Shown here piece by piece: positions 6,246 through 12,265 of a stretch of 12,265 nucleotides of DNA (the first letter of the stretch is position 1; every line of letters begins with the position of its first letter). The stretch is from assembly GCA_903824735.1 (NCBI GenBank), contig CAIJXO010000077.1:1-12265 (forward strand), written 5' to 3'. This stretch comes from an uncultured bacterium (lineage in GTDB: Bacteria; Patescibacteriota; Minisyncoccia; Phycocordibacterales; GWA1-40-21). The position numbers were made by a program, and so were the translations under genes. Under the pieces are notes generated by a model, which had not been told where the DNA came from, searched no databases, and was given only the letters and a program-made list of their open reading frames with translations.

Positions 6246-6329
6246 CTATCTTCGGCGCTTAGTAGTCTTCTTCGCTTTCTTAGTTGACTTCTTTGCCTTT
6301 GATTTCTTTACTGCTTTCTTCTTTGCCAT
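6246..6329 (-). CDS. Lysine-rich histone H1-like microprotein
   Basis: A 27-residue reading frame starts MAKKKAVKKSKAKK and ends TTKRRR. Thirteen lysines and three arginines make 16 of 27 residues basic; the rest are mostly A, S, T and V. This resembles the C-terminal tail of histone H1 and short AlaLys-rich nucleoid proteins, and would bind DNA or RNA electrostatically. Short proteins starting MAKKK with such composition are common in CPR genomes, from memory. The strong intrinsic terminator just after the TAG and isolation from other genes argue that it is expressed. No Shine-Dalgarno is present and no convincing -10 was found. A ribosomal-protein-like role is also possible. It was judged real on composition and terminator, not by homology. 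Confidence 0.65.
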   Translation of the reverse strand: MAKKKAVKKSKAKKSTKKAKKTTKRRR

Positions 6330-6477
6330 AGTAGTTTAAATTGGATTAAGTTTTTTTCTAACGAGCCAGTAATTTTTGTCGACCGAAAATAAAAATTACT
6401 TAACTTAGTTAATAATAGAACATTTAGAAAATAAAACAATAGTTTTTTTCTATTTTTCAGAAAATATGTGGATAACT
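6330..6477. other. AT-rich spacer with inverted repeat
   Basis: Bases 6331-6480 are 22% GC by count. AGTAATTTTT (6368-6377) and AAAAATTACT (6391-6400) form a perfect 10-bp inverted repeat with a 13-base loop. A weak hairpin, AATAG (6438-6442) with CTATT (6450-6454), is followed on the minus strand by GTTTT and may end murB transcription. A DnaA box overlaps the murB stop side. The small basic-protein gene's promoter must lie here, but I could not place it with confidence. Confidence 0.4.
6467..6475 (-). promoter_or_regulatory. Perfect DnaA box (TTATCCACA)
   Basis: On the minus strand this is TTATCCACA, the strongest E. coli-type DnaA box. It lies just after the murB stop codon, at the edge of the 22% GC spacer. 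Confidence 0.45.
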
Positions 6478-7494
6478 TTATTTTACAAATTCTACTTCTT
6501 CGCTGACATCGATCCCGATTTTTTCTTTCACTAGTTTTTTTATATGAGTCGAAAGTTCTACAACTTCACGAGCAGTTGCTTTGCCTAAATTTATAATTGC
6601 GAGGGCATGTTCTTTGTGAATTCCCGCTTGGCCCAAACTAAAACCTTTTAAGTTCAGTACGTGATCCAAAATCCAGGCGATTGGAATCTTTACTAAACCT
6701 TTTTTATTTGGAAAACTTGGTAAATCTTTATAAGTTAAAATAAGCTCTTGATATTTCTTGTCTGTAATAATCGGATTTTGAAAAAAAGAACCAGCCGTAC
6801 CAACTTTATGCCAATCGGGTAATTTCTCACTGCGAATTTGCAAGACTGTATCACGGATTTTTTGGAGCGTTATTTCTTGAACATCACCGAGACGAGATTT
6901 TAGTGAAGCATACTCGATATTTAGATTTGGTCTCTTATTGAGTTCAAATATAACTCGAGTAATCAGTAGCTTTTTGTTTTGCTTAAAGACGCTGTCACGG
7001 TAAGCATACTTACATTCAGCTTTTGGAAAACTAAACTTCTTACCATTAGTCAGATTAAAGCCCTCAACCGACACGGCGCAATCTTTTAACTCACACCCGT
7101 ACGCTCCGGCGTTTTGCACCGCTGCCCCACCGACACTTCCAGGAATACCAGAAAGATTTTCGAGGCCTGATAAGTTTCGTGTAACCGCAAGGGCAACCAC
7201 TTCATCCCAGACTTCCCCCGCTCCAGCTTCGAGTATTACTTTATCTTGATCTTTATCAACAAACTTAATTCCCTTAATCTCGTTTTTGATCGCCAGGCCA
7301 CTAAAACCAGAATCGCTAATCAGCAGGTTTGAACCACCACCCAGCACAAAGACTGGTAGTTTACGCGTCTTAGCAAAAGCTAAAGCCTCACGGAGGTCTT
7401 CTTCATTTTTAATAATTGTAAAATAGCGAGCCTTACCGCCAATACGGAAAGTGGTGAATTTACTCAGTTCAATATTTTCTTTGATTTCCAACAT
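6478..7494 (-). CDS. murB: UDP-N-acetylenolpyruvoylglucosamine reductase (type I)
   Basis: MurB uses FAD and NADPH to reduce UDP-GlcNAc-enolpyruvate to UDP-MurNAc, the second committed step of peptidoglycan precursor synthesis in the cytosol. The 338 residues contain the FAD-binding segments LGGGSNLLI (51-59) and SGIPGSVGGAAVQNAGAYG (115-133), the type I motif YRDSVFK (165-171), the catalytic serine S236 in GTAGSFFQNP, and the C-terminal acid E333 in SEEVEF. Length and motifs match the E. coli form rather than the shorter type II. The ATG at 7494 has no Shine-Dalgarno, but a TG-extended TTTAAT box lies exactly six bases before it. It stands alone between a structured intergenic region and an AT-rich spacer, so it is probably monocistronic. 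Its presence implies the cell builds peptidoglycan. Confidence 0.97.
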   Translation of the reverse strand: MLEIKENIELSKFTTFRIGGKARYFTIIKNEEDLREALAFAKTRKLPVFVLGGGSNLLISDSGFSGLAIKNEIKGIKFVDKDQDKVILEAGAGEVWDEVVALAVTRNLSGLENLSGIPGSVGGAAVQNAGAYGCELKDCAVSVEGFNLTNGKKFSFPKAECKYAYRDSVFKQNKKLLITRVIFELNKRPNLNIEYASLKSRLGDVQEITLQKIRDTVLQIRSEKLPDWHKVGTAGSFFQNPIITDKKYQELILTYKDLPSFPNKKGLVKIPIAWILDHVLNLKGFSLGQAGIHKEHALAIINLGKATAREVVELSTHIKKLVKEKIGIDVSEEVEFVK

Positions 7495-7500
7495 AAAGAT

Positions 7501-7509
7501 ATTAAAGCA
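7501..7509 (-). promoter_or_regulatory. Extended -10 promoter giving a leaderless murB mRNA
   Basis: The minus strand reads TGCTTTAAT (7509-7501), a TG-extended -10 with five of six matches. Standard spacing puts the first transcribed base at 7494, the A of the murB ATG. No good -35 is seen. Confidence 0.5.
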
Positions 7510-7541
7510 TAAAAAAACAAGCTTGATTATTTACGATCAAC

Positions 7542-7603
7542 GCCGGCGGGGGCGAACTCCAAAACTAATGTCTTATGTGAGTGCAACCGCCGGCTGTGGC
7601 CGG
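7542..7603. other. GC-rich alternative stem-loops upstream of murB
   Basis: GCCGGCGG (7542-7549) is a perfect complement of CCGCCGGC (7587-7594), 37 bases apart. The end of that second arm (CCGGC, 7590-7594) can instead pair with GCCGG (7599-7603) across a TGTG loop. The two pairings exclude each other. The surrounding intergenic sequence is AT-rich, so this compact GC-rich block stands out. I see no known riboswitch or tRNA in it. Confidence 0.35.
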
Positions 7604-7624
7604 AAACAATCAGAGGCACTTAGA

Positions 7625-7630
7625 TATAAT
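7625..7630 (+). promoter_or_regulatory. Perfect plus-strand TATAAT box
   Basis: TATAAT occurs in an intergenic region with no annotated plus-strand gene. Six bases later comes an ATG (7637), the same geometry as the murB promoter. No -35 or extended TG is present. Confidence 0.3.
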
Positions 7631-7651
7631 AGCACGATGTCGAGAAACGCA

Positions 7652-7674
7652 AAACCCCACCGAAATGGGGGTTT
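7652..7674 (-). terminator. Likely terminator of the folD-ATPase-ligase cluster
   Basis: AAACCCC (7652-7658) and GGGGTTT (7668-7674) form a seven-pair stem with a nine-base loop. On the minus strand the stem runs into TTTT. It lies 83 bases past the stop of the ligase gene. The U-tract is short, and the A-tract on the other side makes it potentially bidirectional. Confidence 0.5.
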
Positions 7675-7692
7675 ACGCAGACATTCGTTTGA

Positions 7693-7708
7693 GCTAGCCA
7701 TTGCTAGC
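7693..7708. repeat. Short hairpin, GCTAGC twice
   Basis: Two copies of the self-complementary GCTAGC (7693-7698 and 7703-7708) flank CATT. They can form a six-pair hairpin between the ligase stop and its probable terminator. No role can be assigned. Confidence 0.3.
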
Positions 7709-7757
7709 ACTCACCTAGGTAGTATAGCATACTTAATTAGAAAAAGCAAGCAAGTCT

Positions 7758-9656
7758 CTACTTACCACTTTTTATCTTAAGGACAGCATCATAAATCTCT
7801 TTGGCCTGAGCGTAATTTGGCTCTAATTCATAGGTTTTTTGGGCATCAGCCACCGCCAAATCAAGCTGACCAGTATTAGCGAGAGCTCGAATAAGCTCAA
7901 AATGCATGGTCTGTTTGTTTGGCGATAACTCCACAGCTTTTTGGACATATGGCATAGCTAAATCTGGCCTATTAATATTATTTAGGAACGAGGCAGTGAG
8001 AATATAATAGCGGGCGTCATCTGGCACACGCGCAATCTGCTTATCGAGCTCCTCCTTAACAAATCTGATTATTCTATTCTTGACTTCGTCATCAATACTT
8101 TTAACCCCAGCGACAGAACCAGCGTAAGGTAGTAACTGTTCGCGAATTTCAGCATCAGCAAGTGACTCATAAGATAGGGATTTTTTAAAAGAGTTTTCGC
8201 TCCCAGTAAGATTACCAGTTTGGGCATAACGCAAGGCTTGAATAAGTTCTCGGTTAGCAGAGATGGCTGGCACATTTACCCAATAGATACAAATGCCAGT
8301 TAAGATGACCACGATGGGGATCAATATATAATTTTGATAATCATCACCAATTTCTCGATCCATAGCCTGATGCAGAGCTTTGTTTTCTGATAGGCGCGAA
8401 TGAACGTAAGCAAGAGTAGTAAAGAACATAATATAACTAACTAGGTTGTCGAAGACAAATAAACCCTGGAAGAAATAGCCCGCAAAAAGACCGGTAAGTA
8501 GAGCCCGCTCGGTTACGCTTAGATGATTCTTTCTAAACCATAATAGATACAAAGCAGAACCAAATAGAGCGAGATAAGAGAGTAGCCCGAGAATTCCGCC
8601 GGCCACGAGAAAGTCTAGCGGTGCATTATGGGCACGATCAAACCATTGCTCCTGACCATACATGCGTGGATCATAATATTTGTTGAAGACATAATTGAAA
8701 CCCTCTTGTCCCCAGCCTAAAATCGGTTTCTCCTTAAAACCCTCAATCGCCATTGGCCAGACATACTGACGAGCTTGACCACTGACATTACTCCAAGATA
8801 CCGCCGCCAGACGTGATAAGGTCGGATCATTCTTAACAAAATCAGAACCGCGGACACTTAAAAATGTCAGGACAAGAGCTACGACAATCACAATAATACC
8901 ACTAGAGATTTGCCTAATAACTTTTCGCTCTTTCTCAAACAAAGCAATCAGAACCGCAGCAATTAAAACTCCACCAAGGGCACCGATAAGTACCCCGCGT
9001 GAAGTCCGGTAGATGGCATAGAAAGAAAGTATCGCAACTGCTGGATAAATATAGAATAAGACAATCGAAAATACTTTTTTAAATGAAGACCAATCGGTAA
9101 GATGTCGAACAAGAACATCTTTGTACCATAAAATTAGTGAGAAGAAAAAGATGAAAAGAAAATAGACAGAGATATAGATTGGATTACCAAGCGGGCCAGC
9201 GAAACGAACTTCCGTACTATTATCAATACTGGTTACGGCTAAGATTACTCCAGCTAAAGTGTTGGCCCGCAAAAACCAGAGCCAAAGCTTCTCAGTGTCA
9301 AACATTGAGCCAACCACCAAAAGATACATAAACAAATGAATGATTGCGACCCAGCCCTCCATGCGTTCAGAATTACTCCAAAAAGCTTTAAACGGTGCGA
9401 CAGCAAAAGAGTCCGCAAGGAGTAACACCAAAGTAAAAATACCGGCACAGGCAAAGACCCAAGAGAAGCGCGGGCGAAATTCTTTATATTTAATAGCGAT
9501 GATCAGCCATAGACCAAATATTATCTCGACGATTATTCTAAAAGTGAAAGCTTTACCGACAATATAAGGGAAAAACATATTGTTGGCCACAATAAAGGGC
9601 ACAATAAGCAAAGCGTAAATACCAATCCAAATACTATATTTTAAGATATCTTTCAT
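7758..9656 (-). CDS. O-antigen ligase / Wzy-type membrane protein with C-terminal TPRs
   Basis: Proteins of this family transfer or polymerise undecaprenyl-linked glycans on the outer side of the membrane; relatives also O-glycosylate pilins. The 632 residues have about a dozen hydrophobic segments between 7 and 465. Family-like motifs are GPLGNPIYISVYFL (154-167), YRTSRGVLIG (216-225), the Wzy_C loop ILGWGQEGF (312-320) and FDRAHNAPLDFLVAGG (339-354), the last holding the conserved histidine H343. After the last helix, residues about 470-630 form a soluble region with TPR-like repeats (547-620), probably facing outside. Ligase, polymerase and protein glycosyltransferase cannot be separated by sequence alone. 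It follows the VirD4-like ATPase by five bases and is probably cotranscribed. GATAAT, eight bases before the ATG, might be an internal -10. Confidence 0.85.
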   Translation of the reverse strand: MKDILKYSIWIGIYALLIVPFIVANNMFFPYIVGKAFTFRIIVEIIFGLWLIIAIKYKEFRPRFSWVFACAGIFTLVLLLADSFAVAPFKAFWSNSERMEGWVAIIHLFMYLLVVGSMFDTEKLWLWFLRANTLAGVILAVTSIDNSTEVRFAGPLGNPIYISVYFLFIFFFSLILWYKDVLVRHLTDWSSFKKVFSIVLFYIYPAVAILSFYAIYRTSRGVLIGALGGVLIAAVLIALFEKERKVIRQISSGIIVIVVALVLTFLSVRGSDFVKNDPTLSRLAAVSWSNVSGQARQYVWPMAIEGFKEKPILGWGQEGFNYVFNKYYDPRMYGQEQWFDRAHNAPLDFLVAGGILGLLSYLALFGSALYLLWFRKNHLSVTERALLTGLFAGYFFQGLFVFDNLVSYIMFFTTLAYVHSRLSENKALHQAMDREIGDDYQNYILIPIVVILTGICIYWVNVPAISANRELIQALRYAQTGNLTGSENSFKKSLSYESLADAEIREQLLPYAGSVAGVKSIDDEVKNRIIRFVKEELDKQIARVPDDARYYILTASFLNNINRPDLAMPYVQKAVELSPNKQTMHFELIRALANTGQLDLAVADAQKTYELEPNYAQAKEIYDAVLKIKSGK

Positions 9657-9661
9657 AATTA

Positions 9662-11368
9662 TTAATTATCTACTTTTAAGATATTTTTTAAGGTTTCCTC
9701 AGGGATCTCCTTTGGACTCGTATTATCTACTTTCTCTGGCTTATTTTCAACTGGGTTATTCGTCTTGTTTTTAAATGACTGCAAAACCGACCGTAGTTCC
9801 GCTAAACTCTTTTCGTTGACGGCTTTCTTCGGTCCGGTATCCACTACTGACCCTGAGGCAATTTGTTTAACTACTGGCTCAAGTTCCTGGAGTGGAACAA
9901 AATCATCGTCCGTTGGCTCAAGGGGAGGTAAAGATCTCGGTGGTACCGGAGCGGGAGGATTTTGTCGTGGGGTGTACTTGGGTGACACAATCTTTTTCTC
10001 AGGTGTTTTATACTCGGCCTTCTTTTCTCCAGGAGTAAATTCTTTTTTCGGTGCTTGTGCTGGAGCTGGTCCTTTACCTTTATCCTGATGCCAATCGTGA
10101 ACATCTTGCTCGACGACTTCCCTTTTAATTGCAAACTGCTTTCGTGATTCTTCAATTACTTCCTGTCTATAAGAAACTGGTGGCTCTTTAATGGGTGGAG
10201 TAGTTGTAGCAGAGAAAGGCTGCGAGCTCACACCATCGATCATCAATTTCAGATAAATCTGAGTAAAACCAAGATTCACTAAATCCTCGGCCGTAAATTG
10301 TGGAGCAAATTCTTTTTCGAGTACTTCAGCATCAAAGGCACCGACACGGAAAGTAATCATCGTACCAACGTTACCGAAGACAGCGGCTCTCACCTCCTCC
10401 GACATTTGTTCGATGTATTGATGGGCAATAGTTAGGTTTAATTTATACTTTCTCGCCTCAGACAAAATATCAGCAAAGCTTTCATTGGCAAATGATTGAA
10501 ACTCATCTACATAAAGATAGAAGTTTGGAAGTTTTTGTAATTCTCTTTCTGAGACATCGGCGCGCGACATCGCCGCCAAATAGATTTTAGTAATCATCAT
10601 TGAGCCAAGCAAGTTCGCATTGGTCTCACCGACTCTACCCTTCGACAAGTTGATAATTATAATTTTGCCTTCATCCATCATTTTACGTAAATCAAAAGAC
10701 GATTTTGGCTGACCAATAATATTTCGAATTAGGGGGTTGGACGTGAACTGTCCCACCTTATTTTGAATCGACGGTGTGGCTTCGGCAGCAAAACGATCAG
10801 TATATTTAGCAAACTCATCTACCCAAAAAGACTTCACCGAAGCATCTTTGACATTGTCGACAATCTTCTTGCGATAGTCTTTGTCGGCGAGCATTCTATT
10901 CACGCCAAGCAAAGTCGTACCAGGTGTCTCAAGTAGAGCGAGTAAAGTATTACTCAAGATATATTCCATACGAGCGGACCAAGCATCCACCCAAATCTTC
11001 TTAAAAGTCGACATCAGACCAGATACCACCAAATGTCTTTTGTCATAACCGACATCCTCGAGTACGTTAAAAGAAATCGGATGTTCCATATCAAATGGCG
11101 CAAAATAAAGCACGTCTTTTAATCGATGCTCTGGGACATAATTTAAGAGAAGCTCAGCGGTCTTACCGTGCGGGTCAATGAAAGCCATACCCTCACCATT
11201 GGCAATATCCTGCACTGCCATGTTTTCGAGCATGGTCGACTTCCCCATTCCAGTCTTTCCAATCACATAGACGTGACGAGTACGATCCTTGGCTTTAATA
11301 CCAAATTCGACATTCTTATTTCGGGCATCCGCATTGGCAAATGTTGTAATTCGCTCCGGGTCGTACAT
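9662..11368 (-). CDS. VirD4/TraG-like type IV secretion coupling ATPase, soluble form
   Basis: This 568-residue protein is a hexameric-type P-loop ATPase of the conjugative coupling-protein/TraM-recognition group. Walker A is GKTGMGKST (37-45), an IDPHGK block lies at 64-69, Walker B is LYVDEFQ (285-291), and IAHQYIEQM (314-322) is the conserved motif after it. Classical VirD4 proteins begin with transmembrane helices; this one starts directly at the nucleotide-binding region and has none. Residues about 425-568 form a proline- and lysine-rich, low-complexity tail. Relatives in CPR genomes are often encoded without a complete conjugation apparatus; substrate (DNA or protein) is unknown. Its TATAAT box overlaps the folD stop, nine bases upstream, so it can be transcribed with folD or independently. 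The ligase gene follows directly. Confidence 0.88.
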   Translation of the reverse strand: MYDPERITTFANADARNKNVEFGIKAKDRTRHVYVIGKTGMGKSTMLENMAVQDIANGEGMAFIDPHGKTAELLLNYVPEHRLKDVLYFAPFDMEHPISFNVLEDVGYDKRHLVVSGLMSTFKKIWVDAWSARMEYILSNTLLALLETPGTTLLGVNRMLADKDYRKKIVDNVKDASVKSFWVDEFAKYTDRFAAEATPSIQNKVGQFTSNPLIRNIIGQPKSSFDLRKMMDEGKIIIINLSKGRVGETNANLLGSMMITKIYLAAMSRADVSERELQKLPNFYLYVDEFQSFANESFADILSEARKYKLNLTIAHQYIEQMSEEVRAAVFGNVGTMITFRVGAFDAEVLEKEFAPQFTAEDLVNLGFTQIYLKLMIDGVSSQPFSATTTPPIKEPPVSYRQEVIEESRKQFAIKREVVEQDVHDWHQDKGKGPAPAQAPKKEFTPGEKKAEYKTPEKKIVSPKYTPRQNPPAPVPPRSLPPLEPTDDDFVPLQELEPVVKQIASGSVVDTGPKKAVNEKSLAELRSVLQSFKNKTNNPVENKPEKVDNTSPKEIPEETLKNILKVDN

Positions 11369-11376
11369 TTGCGAAT

Positions 11377-11385
11377 ATTATACCA
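11377..11385 (-). promoter_or_regulatory. Extended -10 promoter of the VirD4-like ATPase gene, overlapping the folD stop
   Basis: The minus strand reads TGGTATAAT (11385-11377), the same nine bases as the promoter at 2957-2949. The folD TAA (11380-11378) lies inside TATAAT. Transcription would begin at 11370, two bases before the ATG. No -35 match is seen. Confidence 0.5.
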
Positions 11386-12184
11386 TATTCTTATGGGCGG
11401 CGACTAGATTGAGAAAAAGCGAAGCAACCGTCAGTGGTCCAACCCCGCCCGGTACTGGCGAGATTGCCGAGACTATATCTTTTACTTTCTCGAAATTAAC
11501 ATCGCCAAACATTTGGTCATCTTCCATGGTAATGCCGACATCCACGACGACCTGCCCTTCTTTGATATAAGTTTCATCGATTAAATGCGGCTTACCGATA
11601 GCGACAATTAAGATATCGGCGGTCTTGGTGATTTCTTTAGGATTCTCAGTTAAATGATGTACAACAGATACTATAGCGCCACGGCTTACTAAAAGTTTAG
11701 CGATCGGACCACCGACTAATTTTGAACGTCCCATAACAGTTACTTTTTTATCGACCACGTCAATCTGGTAATAATCCAACAGGGCCATAACCCCACGGGC
11801 AGTGGCCGGGGTAAACTTGGTTAATAAAGTCAAACCATCGACATCTTTTTCGGGATCAATCATCTCGATAATTTCTAAACTATTTAAATTCTTGGGAATT
11901 GGCAACTGCAAGATAATCCCCTGCACAGACTCATCTTGATTTAATCTCTGAATTTCGACAATTACTTCGTCTTGGAGAACTGTCTCGGCGAATTGAACGT
12001 GTCGTACTTCAGCTCCAATCTTTTCGGCAAAGGTCTTCTTGGCCTTTATATATTTATTTGATTCAGCCAAATCACCGATTTGGATAATCGCTAAAGTTGG
12101 CTTAGTTTCAAAACCCTCAATTTCTTTTTTGAGTTTAACGATTATTTCATTACGGATAATTTTTCCGTCTAGTATTTTTGGCAT
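11378..12184 (-). CDS. folD: Methylenetetrahydrofolate dehydrogenase / cyclohydrolase
   Basis: FolD converts 5,10-methylene-THF through methenyl-THF to 10-formyl-THF in the cytosol. I start it at the ATG at 12184 (MPKILDGKII), giving 268 residues; a longer frame from 12232 would overlap the upstream gene, which ends four bases before this ATG. Catalytic residues Y45 and K49 (KYIKAK), Q93 (LQLP) and D116 (KDVDG) are visible, with the NADP loop GRSKLVGGP (152-160) and PVPGGVGPLT (243-252). The usual PCTPxG is FTPATARG (124-131), so cysteine and second proline are both alanine. The segment between DVDG and FTPAT is about ten residues shorter than in E. coli FolD, a shortening I recall from CPR relatives. 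It is probably cotranscribed with the upstream hydrolase. Confidence 0.95.
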   Translation of the reverse strand: MPKILDGKIIRNEIIVKLKKEIEGFETKPTLAIIQIGDLAESNKYIKAKKTFAEKIGAEVRHVQFAETVLQDEVIVEIQRLNQDESVQGIILQLPIPKNLNSLEIIEMIDPEKDVDGLTLLTKFTPATARGVMALLDYYQIDVVDKKVTVMGRSKLVGGPIAKLLVSRGAIVSVVHHLTENPKEITKTADILIVAIGKPHLIDETYIKEGQVVVDVGITMEDDQMFGDVNFEKVKDIVSAISPVPGGVGPLTVASLFLNLVAAHKNMV

Positions 12185-12188
12185 GATT

Positions 12189-12265
12189 TTATTGTGGCAA
12201 GAGTGCCGACTGAGTATAAGTATTTCCCGCATCCCAAAGCATCCAAGAGGTCAACCCAGCATCAT
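12189..12265 (-). CDS. C-terminus of a probable glycoside hydrolase (DUF4015-like), partial
   Basis: A minus-strand frame enters at the window edge and stops at TAA 12191-12189. The 24 visible residues include LTSWMLWDAGNTYTQSAL. A 'GWMLWNAxNxYTxxAL' ending is typical, as I recall, of putative glycoside hydrolases of the DUF4015 type, where the last TIM-barrel strand carries the tryptophan-rich segment. No catalytic residue is in the window, so the call rests on this ending. The stop lies four bases before the folD ATG, suggesting an operon and fixing the folD start. Confidence 0.5.
   Translation of the reverse strand, partial: DAGLTSWMLWDAGNTYTQSALLPQ

Noticed and set aside
6081..6287. 68-codon plus-strand frame after the NYN gene
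   Set aside because: It crosses two terminator hairpins and the antisense of the lysine-rich gene, and has no family resemblance.
5475..6477. Chromosomal origin oriC
   Set aside because: Three DnaA-box matches and an AT-rich stretch exist, but they are scattered over 940 bases, no dnaA, dnaN or rpmH is nearby, and genes on both sides point the same way. Kept only as a finding to test.
7530..7620. tRNA or known riboswitch upstream of murB
   Set aside because: No cloverleaf arms or T-loop sequence can be aligned, and no known riboswitch core was recognised.
9254..10155. Overlapping short frames in the ligase and ATPase genes on both strands
   Set aside because: They lie inside strong coding genes; their compositions only mirror the real frames.
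12185..12232. Longer FolD start at 12232
   Set aside because: The extra 16 residues do not belong to the family and would overlap the upstream coding frame ending at 12189.
1..12265. CRISPR arrays, prophage or defence cluster
   Set aside because: No regularly spaced direct repeats, cas genes, phage structural genes or toxin-antitoxin pairs were seen.

Overview
The window looks like a piece of a bacterial chromosome from the Candidate Phyla Radiation (Patescibacteria, probably a Parcubacteria-type lineage). This is inferred from several things together: SecA carries an extra charged insertion in its first nucleotide-binding domain; there is a lone soluble VirD4-like ATPase, a FolD with a shortened loop, and a 27-residue lysine-rich microprotein; almost no start codon has a Shine-Dalgarno sequence; and several genes have a -10 box 6-9 bases before the start codon. 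The standard genetic code fits every gene.

Layout. Bases 1-117 look like the left end of an IS30-like insertion element whose transposase runs off the window on the minus strand. It abuts a GC-rich gene for a 47-residue membrane peptide (118-261, plus strand) with its own terminator. A REP-like element with two perfect 22-bp palindromes fills about 338-472, right up to the enolase stop codon. On the minus strand follow enolase (473-1756), an AT-rich cysteine-containing secreted protein (1875-2942) and SecA (2979-5474). The only sizeable plus-strand gene is an NYN/LabA-type nuclease (5591-6115), divergent from secA; its last codons form a terminator. A lysine-rich microprotein (6246-6329, minus) converges on it. 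Next come a 22% GC spacer, murB (6478-7494) and a structured 263-base intergenic stretch. The last block is a compact minus-strand cluster: the tail of a probable glycoside hydrolase (12189-12265), folD (11378-12184), a VirD4/TraG-like ATPase (9662-11368) and an O-antigen ligase-type membrane protein with C-terminal TPRs (7758-9656), with gaps of 4, 9 and 5 bases.

Functionally the region combines housekeeping (glycolysis, Sec export, peptidoglycan precursor synthesis, one-carbon metabolism) with cell-surface functions (glycan ligation, a secreted protein, a DNA- or protein-pumping ATPase). No complete defence, phage or biosynthetic system is visible. The most unusual signals are regulatory: repeated, precisely placed -10 boxes that predict leaderless mRNAs; three DnaA-box consensus sites, all within 5535-6475; a coding-sequence-embedded terminator; and alternative hairpins upstream of murB.
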